Source: DATARH01 sp035534535
GTDB lineage: Bacteria > Pseudomonadota > Alphaproteobacteria > ATCC43930 > CGMCC-115725
DNA length: 11,433 bases
Direction of reading: 5' to 3'
Assembly (NCBI GenBank): GCA_035534535.1
Contig: DATLRS010000175.1
Coordinates: forward strand, 1-11,433
Numbering within the stretch: the first letter of the stretch is position 1; each line of letters starts with the position of its first letter. A program made the position numbers and the translations under genes. The notes beneath the pieces were generated by a model. That model did not search any database and was not told the origin of the DNA. It saw nothing but the letters and a program-made list of their open reading frames with translations. This document shows positions 1-5,843 of this stretch, piece by piece.

Positions 1-263
1 CGGCGCGTCTGGGTGGCGAGCCACAGCCCCCACTGGATCAGATTGGGAATGCATTCATAGCCTTCCCGCTGGAAATGGTGTTCGGCCGCCCACAGGCAGT
101 AATAGCCGAGTTCGTCCATCACCTGCGCCACCTGGCGCGAGGTCTCGAACACCTCGGACAGCCGCGCGTTCGAATAGCGCCGGTCGTTGGCCGGGGTGCC
201 GTCGAGCCCGATATTGTCGAGCTCGATCTGGCCGACATAGAGCGCATGGAACCGCTTGATCAT
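1..263 (-). CDS. Luciferase-like flavin monooxygenase family protein (N-terminal part, runs off left edge)
   Basis: The first 87 codons of a minus-strand gene are present; the rest lies outside the window. The translation begins MIKRFHALYVGQIE and holds LWAAEHHF at about residues 57-64, the conserved Glu-His-His-Phe after strand 2 in bacterial luciferase-like (LLM) oxidoreductases. Family members use FMNH2 or F420 to oxidise or reduce diverse small substrates in the cytoplasm. The ATG at 261-263 is preceded by a good GGGAGG ribosome site (268-273 on the plus strand). The gene follows the IclR-type regulator by 55 bases on the same strand, so the two could be co-transcribed. The FMN versus F420 choice and the substrate cannot be judged from this fragment. 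Confidence 0.8.
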   Translation of the reverse strand, partial: MIKRFHALYVGQIELDNIGLDGTPANDRRYSNARLSEVFETSRQVAQVMDELGYYCLWAAEHHFQREGYECIPNLIQWGLWLATQTR

Positions 264-318
264 GATGCCTCCCGATTCTGAACGCCGTTCGATATCCTGG
301 GTACCGCTCCGGCCGGCG

Positions 319-1152
319 TCAATCCCGCGCCGTCCCTTTCTCCTCGACCAGCGCCTGCGCGATGCCGGCCGCGCGGGTCACGGCCTCGCGCAGCAATCGC
401 TTCAGCTCGGGCAGTTCCTGCTCGAACCGCTCGATCGGCGCGCCAACCAACAGACCCGCGGTGACGCTGCCATCGGCGTTGAAGATCGGTGAAGCGAGGC
501 CGGCGGCGCCCGGCACAGTCTCGCCGAGGCTGATCGCGAACCCGTCGCGGCGGATCGCGGCGAGCCGCTCGCGCAGCAGGTCGGGGTCGGTAATGGTGCG
601 CGGCGTCAACGGTTCGAGCCGGGTGGCGCGAATATAGGCATCGATCCAGGACGGTTCGCGATAAGCCAGCAGCAGCTGCCCGCCGGCCGAAACATAAAGC
701 GGCCGGGTGGTGCCGGTCGGTACCGTGTAGCGCACCGGATTGGCACTGTCGATGATGTCGGCATAGGTCATCCGCTGCGCCACCTGGTCCAGCACGACGA
801 GAAACGCCGTCTCGCCGCTCTTGGCCGCCAGATCCTGCAGGATCGGCCGTACCAGGTTGGGGAAGCGGCGCACCGCCAGGATATCGGCTGCAAGCCGGAA
901 GGACCTGGCGCCCAGCCGGTAGAGGCCGTGGCCGTGCTCCATATAGCCGAGCGCGACCATCGAGCGCAGGATCCCTAATAGGCTGCTCTTGGGGGCGCCG
1001 ACCGTGGTGCTGAGTTCGGCAAGGCTGACCCCTTCCTCGGACTTGGCGAGGGCCTCGAACAGCGCGACCAGGCGCGTCGCCGAGCGGGCGAACGACCCGT
1101 CCGCAGCGGCGGCGCTGTCGCCGGCTGGTAAGCTGTCCGATAGTCGACTCAC
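319..1152 (-). CDS. IclR-family transcriptional regulator
   Basis: A 277-residue protein of normal IclR length. Residues about 20-85 form the winged helix-turn-helix (SATRLVALFEALAKSEEGV, then LAELSTTVGAPKSSLLGIL with the recognition helix). Residues about 95-270 form the GAF-like effector domain (GETAFLVVLD, RPLYVSAGGQLLLA, GAAGLASPIFNADG). IclR proteins bind promoter DNA as dimers or tetramers and respond to small organic acids, usually controlling nearby catabolic genes. I chose the GTG at 1150-1152 because GAGGA (1161-1165) lies 8 bases upstream. A TTG at 1165-1167 would add five residues and has only a distant Shine-Dalgarno. The gene sits between a downstream LLM oxidoreductase and a divergent alpha/beta hydrolase, both plausible targets. 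A longer overlapping minus-strand frame (260-1177) is a shadow without family features. Confidence 0.9.
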   Translation of the reverse strand: MSRLSDSLPAGDSAAAADGSFARSATRLVALFEALAKSEEGVSLAELSTTVGAPKSSLLGILRSMVALGYMEHGHGLYRLGARSFRLAADILAVRRFPNLVRPILQDLAAKSGETAFLVVLDQVAQRMTYADIIDSANPVRYTVPTGTTRPLYVSAGGQLLLAYREPSWIDAYIRATRLEPLTPRTITDPDLLRERLAAIRRDGFAISLGETVPGAAGLASPIFNADGSVTAGLLVGAPIERFEQELPELKRLLREAVTRAAGIAQALVEEKGTARD

Positions 1153-1160
1153 CGACCGGG

Positions 1161-1165
1161 TCCTC
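1161..1165 (-). promoter_or_regulatory. Ribosome binding site deciding the IclR-type start
   Basis: The minus strand reads GAGGA eight bases before the GTG at 1150-1152. It overlaps the alternative TTG start (1165-1167), so both starts cannot use it. This favours the shorter protein. Confidence 0.5.
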
Positions 1166-1186
1166 AAGCGGCGTCATCCTCGCGAT

Positions 1187-1199
1187 TGTCGCGGCGACA
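1187..1199. promoter_or_regulatory. Candidate operator palindrome between divergent IclR-type and hydrolase genes
   Basis: TGTCGCGGCGACA is a perfect palindrome with 6-base arms around one central base. It lies 34 bases upstream of the regulator start and 124 bases upstream of the hydrolase ATG. IclR regulators commonly bind short inverted repeats in their own divergent promoter regions, so this is a reasonable operator candidate. I see no convincing -35/-10 pair in the 1168-1323 gap. In such GC-rich DNA a 13-base palindrome may also arise by chance. Confidence 0.3.
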
Positions 1200-1323
1200 C
1201 AGTAGAGGCTACCACCCTACCGGTTCAACGTACTGCTGCCCGTCGAGCAGACCCCTTTGATCGCGGCAGACGGCGACCCCGTCGGCTGGTACTGTCGGGG
1301 CCTGTTTGCCGGAGGAAGCGACA

Positions 1324-2208
1324 ATGGCCACGACGATCGAAGCTGACGTACGTCCGGATATACGGACGGAAGATGTCGAATACCAGCACCAGGGCGGACA
1401 TGCCCTGCTGGCGCGGCTTTACCGGCCGGCCGGGACCGGGCCCTACCCGGCGGTCGTGCAGGTGCATGGCGGTGCCTGGGTCAACAAGGACCGTACCGAC
1501 AACGACTTTATCGCCCTGGCGCTGGCCGAGAGCGGCATTCTCGTCGCCTCGATCGATTTTCGCATGCCGCCCGAGGCGCCCTATCCAGCCTCGCTCGCCG
1601 ACATCAACCTGGCTGTGCGCTGGCTGAAAGCGCGCGCCCGCACCTATGGCAGCCGCCCTGATTGGGTTGGCAGCATGGGGACCTCGAGCGGCGGGCATCA
1701 GGTGCTGCTCGCTGCGATGCGCCCCGACGACCCGCGCTATGCCGCGCTGCCGCTGCCCCCACCCTACCCTCCCCCGCATGCGGGGGAGGGTAGGGTGGGG
1801 GCGATCGATGCCCGGGTGGCGTTTGTGATCTCGGGCTGGGGGGTGCTCGACCCGCTGCTGCGCTATCACCTCGCAAAGCAGGCCGGCAACGCCGAACTGA
1901 TGGAGAATCACCACGCCTTCTGGACTGACGAGGCGACGATGAGCGAAGGCAGCCCGCCGGCGATCCTCGATCGCGGCGAGAAGGTCGATCTGCCGCCGGC
2001 GCTGGTGTTCGGCGGCGACAGTGACGAGTGGGTGCCGCTCGAAACCATGCAACGCCTCGTCCAGGGCTGGAAGAAGGGGGGCGGCGCGGTCGAGCTGCAG
2101 CTTTATCCCGGCGCCAAGCACGGTTTCATGACCGGCAACCCCGACGCGCCCTACGCGAGGCCCGCGATCGAGCGGATGAAGGCCTTCATCCGCAAGAACA
2201 CCGGCTGA
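1324..2208 (+). CDS. Alpha/beta hydrolase (hormone-sensitive-lipase-like, alpha/beta hydrolase fold 3)
   Basis: A 294-residue probable carboxylesterase or lipase-type hydrolase. The oxyanion-hole motif HGGAW is at residues 48-52. The nucleophile elbow G-T-S-S-G-G spans 119-124 with Ser121. The acid is probably Asp234 in GGDSDEWVP, and His266 in AKHGF completes the triad. There is no signal peptide, so it is probably cytoplasmic. The ATG at 1324 follows GGAGGA (1311-1316) with 7-base spacing; an in-frame TTG at 1306 lacks such a site. A proline- and glycine-rich stretch at residues 145-160 is encoded entirely by the right 47 bases of a 48-bp perfect palindrome, an in-frame insertion between the nucleophile region and the DARVAFVISGW strand. 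The reading frame stays open and the triad is intact, so the enzyme may be functional with an added surface loop. The substrate is unknown. Confidence 0.88.
   Translation: MATTIEADVRPDIRTEDVEYQHQGGHALLARLYRPAGTGPYPAVVQVHGGAWVNKDRTDNDFIALALAESGILVASIDFRMPPEAPYPASLADINLAVRWLKARARTYGSRPDWVGSMGTSSGGHQVLLAAMRPDDPRYAALPLPPPYPPPHAGEGRVGAIDARVAFVISGWGVLDPLLRYHLAKQAGNAELMENHHAFWTDEATMSEGSPPAILDRGEKVDLPPALVFGGDSDEWVPLETMQRLVQGWKKGGGAVELQLYPGAKHGFMTGNPDAPYARPAIERMKAFIRKNTG
1755..1802. repeat. 48-bp perfect palindrome inserted in frame in the hydrolase gene
   Basis: Every base from 1755 to 1778 pairs with its counterpart from 1779 to 1802, with no loop and no mismatch. The centre is GCATGC and the arms are C-rich then G-rich (CCCCCACCCTACCCTCCCCC and its complement). 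It looks like the mobile palindromic units scattered in alphaproteobacterial genomes. The length is 16 codons exactly, and both strands read through it as PPPYPPPHAGEGRVG. It can form a long hairpin in DNA or mRNA. No second copy is visible in this window. Confidence 0.9.
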
Positions 2209-2229
2209 TACAGCGACGCTGGCACGCGC

Positions 2230-2251
2230 GGTCCCGGCACAGGCCGGGACC
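2230..2251. repeat. Short intergenic hairpin repeat between hydrolase and hepT-like gene
   Basis: GGTCCCGGC (2230-2238) and GCCGGGACC (2243-2251) form a 9-bp stem with a 4-base loop. On the minus strand the surrounding bases read SGVPACAGT, a signature of a common interspersed repeat in alphaproteobacteria. It lies in the 101-base gap (2209-2309) between the convergent hydrolase and hepT-like genes. It might help end transcription from either side, but there is no T-tract, so I do not call it a Rho-independent terminator. Confidence 0.6.
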
Positions 2252-2309
2252 CCCGAATTATTGTGATGCATGATGGCGATCGAGCGGATCGACGAGCCGT
2301 CGGCCATCC

Positions 2310-2678
2310 CTATGGGTTGCCACCGGTATCGGCGCGGATGCGTGTCAAGGCGCCCTGTACTTCGGCCTTCAGGGTAGGCAGGTTCTTGGAAACGACATTC
2401 CAGAGCACATCGAAGCGGATGCGGTCATAGGCATGCCGGAGTCGATTGCCCATTCCGCGAATATCGCCCCATCGCTGACCCGGCATGAGCGCGGGAGCAG
2501 CATCGCCGAGACGGAACGCTGCCTCGCAAACGCGCTCCAGGCACCGCTCTACGGCATCGCGCGACCGCCCGTCATTCCGAAATCCGTCGCGGTCGAGCCC
2601 AGCGACATAGCTCTGGATGCGCTCAATGTTTTCCAGGATGTCGGCCAGACAGTCGGCCGGGTCGTGATCAGAACGCAC
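2310..2678 (-). CDS. hepT: HepT-like HEPN-domain protein (DUF86), probable toxin of a MntA-HepT pair
   Basis: A 122-residue all-helical protein of normal HepT/DUF86 length. It has the N-terminal helix DCLADILENIERIQSYVAGL, the central RDAVERCLERVCEAA helix, and the C-terminal motif GNRLRHAY at residues 77-84. In characterised pairs HepT is a HEPN ribonuclease toxin with an R-x4-H-x-Y motif, and MntA silences it by adding AMP to the Tyr. Here His82 and Tyr84 are present, but the position of the motif Arg is Gly77. Arg74, Arg79 and Arg81 are nearby. The GTG start (2676-2678) lies inside the end of the nucleotidyltransferase gene, an 11-base overlap that implies translational coupling. The family call is firm; toxin activity is inferred. 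Confidence 0.85.
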   Translation of the reverse strand: MRSDHDPADCLADILENIERIQSYVAGLDRDGFRNDGRSRDAVERCLERVCEAAFRLGDAAPALMPGQRWGDIRGMGNRLRHAYDRIRFDVLWNVVSKNLPTLKAEVQGALTRIRADTGGNP

Positions 2679-2979
2679 GCCGACGATCCCGGTCGATGCT
2701 TGCTTGCAGCCGCCGCTTCTCCACCGGCTCCGGCAGGAGATCTACCGAGCGGCCGAGCAGCGTGGAGAGACGCCGCTCCAGCGCGGCCAATTCGAATAAG
2801 CCGATCTGCGCGTCGGGATCAAGTTCGGCAGCCAGGTCGATGTCGCTCTCCCTGTCATCCTCACCGCGTGCAGCAGACCCGAATAGAGAGAGATGGCAAA
2901 TCCCGGCGGCCAGCAACTCAGGCTCGTGCGCCCGCAGCATCTCCAGGATCAGTTCACCCGTTGGATGGGTGCGGCTCAT
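2668..2979 (-). CDS. mntA: MntA-like minimal nucleotidyltransferase, probable antitoxin
   Basis: A 103-residue protein with the nucleotidyltransferase signature G-S-x10-D-x-D: Gly34-Ser35 in SLFGSAARGED and Asp46/Asp48 in SDIDL. A later acidic residue in RSVDLL may be the third metal ligand. MntA proteins transfer AMP from ATP to a Tyr of the HepT partner and so neutralise it. The length and the order antitoxin then toxin match that type. The ATG at 2977-2979 lacks a clear ribosome site and begins only 8 bases after the stop of the Mrr-type gene, so translation probably depends on coupling. The gene overlaps hepT by 11 bases. Its GC is near that of the flanks, higher than in the Mrr-type gene. 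Confidence 0.87.
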   Translation of the reverse strand: MSRTHPTGELILEMLRAHEPELLAAGICHLSLFGSAARGEDDRESDIDLAAELDPDAQIGLFELAALERRLSTLLGRSVDLLPEPVEKRRLQASIDRDRRRAF

Positions 2980-2987
2980 AATTGGTA

Positions 2988-3929
2988 TCAGTCCCGAAAT
3001 TTCTCAAAAAATTCCGGCTCGGGAACGAGTACCCTCTGTTCGGATAATCCGATCTGATATTTCTCGCAGATTTCCAGAATCCGCTCCAGATCGACGATCT
3101 CGATTTCTACCTTCCCGGGCCTTTTCGCTTCCCGACGTGCGTCTTCGGTAAACGATGTGGTGGTGAAAAATATTCCCTTGTCGATGTTTCCGTCCATTGC
3201 GCCGCGAAAGCGCTGGATTTCCTCCGATGAGACTTTTCGGCCGGACTGGTCATATTTTTTTGACTGAAACGCCACCGCCGACGTGACAAAATCGTTCACG
3301 CGAAGCCGGCCGGTCCCATCTATGCCGCCGTCTCGATGAGGGGTGGTTTTCACATCCTCAACACCCACTCGTGAGAGGAGTTCGGCGCAGAAGCGCTCGA
3401 AACCACCGTGGGTCATCCGACCAATCAGCTCGATTACTCCTGGACGGTGGTCGCTGTAAGCCGACGTCTCGGGCGAAGGGGCAATTTCGTCGTTCAACTC
3501 ATCTTCGTCAGCCGGCGTCATCCCCGGTGCGGCCCCCGTCGCACGCTCTACGGCTTCCGTTTTCTTGAGTGATTTGAGTTTTTGAACGCTATCGAATATC
3601 GCATCGATTGTCGGACCATCAAGGTTGGCGGTCCGCCCCTTGTCGGTAAGCCGCCAAATGCCGAATTGTGGTGAATCCAGGTAGCCAGTTCGATTCAGGT
3701 ACGATCTGGCCCAGGCTATCTGATTCTCAAAGCGAGGCGTCCCGCTTTTAGGAAGGAAACCAAACTCACCGGGTGAGATTTGGTGGCGGTCCGCGATCAG
3801 GTCATAGATTTCGCGCGGTCGCGCTTGGCCGCTCTTATCGCGAAGAGCGTCGATCAGGGGCTGAAGATAGCGCAGAAACTCAGAGCGATAATGCGGTGCT
3901 GTGCTGCCAGGAAACTCAGGTGCGGGCAC
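2988..3929 (-). CDS. mrr: Mrr-type restriction endonuclease
   Basis: A 313-residue protein with the two-part architecture of Mrr. Residues about 10-105 resemble the Mrr N-terminal winged-helix DNA-binding domain (REIYDLIADRHQIS, NQIAWARSYLNRTGYLDSP, GIWRLTDKGR). A charged linker follows (about 120-160). The catalytic domain holds GFERFCAELLSRVGVEDV, then DGGIDG with Asp204, then FQSKKY with Gln222 and Lys224, the D...QxK form of the PD-(D/E)xK nuclease core. Mrr proteins cut DNA carrying foreign methylation. The GTG start at 3927-3929 follows GAGGA (3937-3941) with 7-base spacing. No partner methyltransferase is present, as expected for a type IV enzyme. GC is clearly lower than in the neighbours, which suggests horizontal transfer. 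It leads an operon with the MntA/HepT pair. Confidence 0.88.
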   Translation of the reverse strand: MPAPEFPGSTAPHYRSEFLRYLQPLIDALRDKSGQARPREIYDLIADRHQISPGEFGFLPKSGTPRFENQIAWARSYLNRTGYLDSPQFGIWRLTDKGRTANLDGPTIDAIFDSVQKLKSLKKTEAVERATGAAPGMTPADEDELNDEIAPSPETSAYSDHRPGVIELIGRMTHGGFERFCAELLSRVGVEDVKTTPHRDGGIDGTGRLRVNDFVTSAVAFQSKKYDQSGRKVSSEEIQRFRGAMDGNIDKGIFFTTTSFTEDARREAKRPGKVEIEIVDLERILEICEKYQIGLSEQRVLVPEPEFFEKFRD

Positions 3930-3962
3930 GGGGCAGTCCTCGGACGATCGAGGGGTTTATCG

Positions 3963-3990
3963 ATCATATCCGCAATTCTGGGATCTTGAA
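3963..3990 (-). promoter_or_regulatory. Candidate promoter of the mrr-mntA-hepT unit
   Basis: In the 81-base gap upstream of the Mrr-type gene the minus strand has TATGAT (3963-3968), one base from the consensus -10. About 16-17 bases further upstream is a weak -35, TTTCAAG (3985-3991). The gap is AT-richer than the surroundings. The -10 match is good and the -35 poor, so this is only a candidate. It would make the three-gene unit independent of the SDR gene upstream. Confidence 0.35.
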
Positions 3991-4010
3991 ATCGCCGTCT
4001 CCTCCGCCGG

Positions 4011-4835
4011 TTACCAACCCCCGTCCACGCCGATTGCCTGGCCGGTGACGAAGGCGGCCTCGTCCGAGGCGAGATAGGCGATCATCGAGGCGACTTCGTC
4101 CGGCTCGCCGAAGCGGCCGACGGGGATCGCCTTCGAGCGCTCGCGAAAGCCGCGTTCGAGGTCGTCGCCGTATTCGCGCCGGTTGGTGCTGATCGCGCGC
4201 GAGGTGCGGATGGGGCCGGGGCAGACGGCGTTGACGGTAATTCCAAAGGGCGCCAGATCGAGCGCCAACGATCGGGTGAAGCCGACGATTGCGGCTTTCG
4301 AGGCGGCGTAGGTCGCGCGGTTCTTGCCCGGCCGGAAGGCCGCCTTCGACGACACACAGACGATGCGGCCGAAACCGGCCTGGCGCATCGCCGGCACCGC
4401 GGCGCGCGACATCAGGAAGGCGCCCTTGGCGTTGACCCCCATCGTCAAATCCCAGGCGGCGACCGGCACATTCTCGATCTCGTTGCGATCGGCACCCTGC
4501 GGCGCGCCGGCGTTGTTGACGAGGATGTCGAGCCGCCCGTAGCGCGCCAGCACCTCCTCGACCATGCGCCCCGCATCCGCCTCCTGGCTGACATCGCCCA
4601 GCGTCGCCGAGGCGGTGCCGCCGGCCTTGCGGATCTCCTCAACGAGGCTGTCGACGCCGCCCCAATTGGCATCGGTGTCGCCGGCCGCATTGAATTCGTT
4701 GGCGACCCCGGCCGGCCGCACATCGGAGACAACGACCGCGACGCCCTTCCTGGCAAGCGCCCGCGCCGTCGAATTGCCGATGCCAACGGGTTTGCCGCAA
4801 CCGGTAATCAATGCAACGCGGTTGGCATGGGGCAT
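4011..4835 (-). CDS. Short-chain dehydrogenase/reductase (SDR), FabG-like
   Basis: A 274-residue classical SDR that would interconvert an alcohol and a ketone with NAD(P)H. The cofactor loop TGCGKPVGIG is at residues 11-20, two residues longer than the usual TGxxxGIG. NNAG is at 107-110. The catalytic residues are Ser163, Tyr176 and Lys180 (YAASK), and the conserved C-terminal part contains PGPIRT and GFRERSKAIPVGRFGEPDEVA. Asp37 after the second strand (VVVSDVRP) hints at a preference for NAD(H). The ATG at 4833-4835 has a strong GGGAGGA site six bases upstream. The open frame continues to 4937, but that extension only translates an intergenic repeat. It lies downstream of two dioxygenase genes on the same strand and probably acts in the same catabolic route. 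The substrate is unknown. Confidence 0.9.
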   Translation of the reverse strand: MPHANRVALITGCGKPVGIGNSTARALARKGVAVVVSDVRPAGVANEFNAAGDTDANWGGVDSLVEEIRKAGGTASATLGDVSQEADAGRMVEEVLARYGRLDILVNNAGAPQGADRNEIENVPVAAWDLTMGVNAKGAFLMSRAAVPAMRQAGFGRIVCVSSKAAFRPGKNRATYAASKAAIVGFTRSLALDLAPFGITVNAVCPGPIRTSRAISTNRREYGDDLERGFRERSKAIPVGRFGEPDEVASMIAYLASDEAAFVTGQAIGVDGGW

Positions 4836-4841
4836 GGGGGG

Positions 4842-4848
4842 TCCTCCC
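4842..4848 (-). promoter_or_regulatory. Ribosome binding site fixing the SDR start
   Basis: The minus strand reads GGGAGGA six bases before the ATG at 4833-4835. This excludes the upstream in-frame ATG at 4935-4937, which lies within a repeat. Confidence 0.6.
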
Positions 4849-4858
4849 TCTCTAGAAA

Positions 4859-4941
4859 CGTCATGGCCGGATCTGATCCGGCCATCCAATTCGTTCGTCG
4901 CGACAGTTCCGTGGATGCCCGGGTCAGGCCCGGGCATGACG
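4859..4941. repeat. Bipartite REP-like element with two hairpins
   Basis: Two palindromes lie side by side. ATGGCCGGAT (4863-4872) pairs with ATCCGGCCAT (4876-4885) around a 3-base loop. ATGCCCGGG (4915-4923) pairs with CCCGGGCAT (4929-4937) around a 5-base loop. The outer ends CGTCAT (4859-4864) and ATGACG (4936-4941) are also inverted, so the whole element has mirror ends. Such units read as MAGSDPAI and PGPDPGIH when translated and are abundant between genes in alphaproteobacteria. It fills most of the 113-base gap between the second dioxygenase gene and the SDR gene and could weaken read-through or stabilise the upstream mRNA. Confidence 0.85.
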
Positions 4942-4948
4942 GAGAAAC

Positions 4949-5839
4949 TCAGACAGGCCTCGTGCCCTTGAGCTGCGTCCTATGCATCAGGCGGCGGCTT
5001 GTCGGATCGAAGGCGTCGCGGCGGTGCATCGCGCAGCGATTGTCCCACCAGATGAGGTCGCCGACCCGCCATTCCTGCTTCCAGGTGAAGCGCTCCTGGC
5101 AGGTATGCTCCCACAGGAAATCGAGCAGTTCTTCGCTCTCCGCGACCGCCAGCCCCACCACATAGGCGTTGATGCGGCGGCCGAGAAACAGACACTTTCT
5201 GCCGGTCTCGGGATGGGTCCGAACGAGCGGCTGGCGCGCGCCCGGCACCTGCGTCACGTCGCTGACGCTCTCGAAGCCCTTGTGCGCCCGGCCGGCGCTG
5301 TTGTGAGTTGCGGCGTGGATCATTGTCAGCCCGTCGATGCGGGCCTTGACGTCGGCGGGCAGCGTTTCGTAGGCCGAATACATGTTGAGGAACTCGGTGG
5401 CGCCGCCGGCCGAGGGCGGCGGCACTTCGAGCGAGCGCAAGAGGCTCGCCGCGGGCGGCACCTCGACAAACGAGCTATCGGTGTGCCAGAACGCTTCCCC
5501 GTCGCCGAGCCCGCCGATCGGCTTGCCGTCTTCGAGGATGTTTGAGATGACCGAGATTTCCGGCGGCAGCTCGCGGCGCCGGCCGGAGGTCTGCGTGCCG
5601 ACCCCATACTGCTTTTCGATCAGCACGGCGGGGTTGAATTCGAGTTCGCCGAACTGGCGGGTGAATGCCATGTGCTGGTCGTCGCTCAGCGGCTGATCGC
5701 GAAAGCGCAGCACGAGGTGTTGCAGCCAGGCGGCGCGGATCGCGTCGCGATCCTCGGGGTTCAGCGGCTCGCTGAGATCGACGCCGGCGATGTCGGCACC
5801 GCAGCCGGCCTCCTGGAAGGGGAAGACTTGCACATTCAT
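4949..5839 (-). CDS. TauD/TfdA-family Fe(II)/2-oxoglutarate-dependent dioxygenase (second of two)
   Basis: A 296-residue enzyme of usual TauD length. The iron-binding facial triad is His119 and Asp121 in WHTDSSF plus His272 in CAMHRRDAF. The 2-oxoglutarate-binding Arg is likely Arg287 (MHRTQL), and RPLVRTHPETGRKCLF is a further conserved family stretch. The family hydroxylates a C-H next to a heteroatom, splitting off sulfite, an aldehyde or a phenol while turning 2-oxoglutarate into succinate and CO2. The ATG (5837-5839) has GGAG seven bases upstream and starts only 4 bases after the stop of the other dioxygenase gene. The pair is therefore co-transcribed and probably coupled. The two proteins differ widely, so they probably have different substrates rather than being a recent duplicate. 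TauD, TfdA and related specificities cannot be told apart here. Confidence 0.9.
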   Translation of the reverse strand: MNVQVFPFQEAGCGADIAGVDLSEPLNPEDRDAIRAAWLQHLVLRFRDQPLSDDQHMAFTRQFGELEFNPAVLIEKQYGVGTQTSGRRRELPPEISVISNILEDGKPIGGLGDGEAFWHTDSSFVEVPPAASLLRSLEVPPPSAGGATEFLNMYSAYETLPADVKARIDGLTMIHAATHNSAGRAHKGFESVSDVTQVPGARQPLVRTHPETGRKCLFLGRRINAYVVGLAVAESEELLDFLWEHTCQERFTWKQEWRVGDLIWWDNRCAMHRRDAFDPTSRRLMHRTQLKGTRPV

Positions 5840-5843
5840 GGCG

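Noticed and set aside
2164..2289. 14-base direct repeat GCGATCGAGCGGAT at 2164-2177 and 2276-2289, near the left edge of the Mrr-MntA-HepT cassette
   Set aside because: It could be an insertion duplication, but one copy is ordinary coding sequence of the hydrolase. No copy of this length lies at the other edge (only CGATCGAG at 3945-3952), and a match of this size can occur by chance in such biased DNA.
1225..2307. 360-codon minus-strand frame opposite the hydrolase
   Set aside because: It is antisense to a clear alpha/beta hydrolase and contains translated repeat sequence. It shows no family features.
4836..4937. N-terminal extension of the SDR gene beginning MPGPDPGIHG
   Set aside because: The extension translates an intergenic palindromic repeat, and a strong ribosome site fixes the ATG at 4835.
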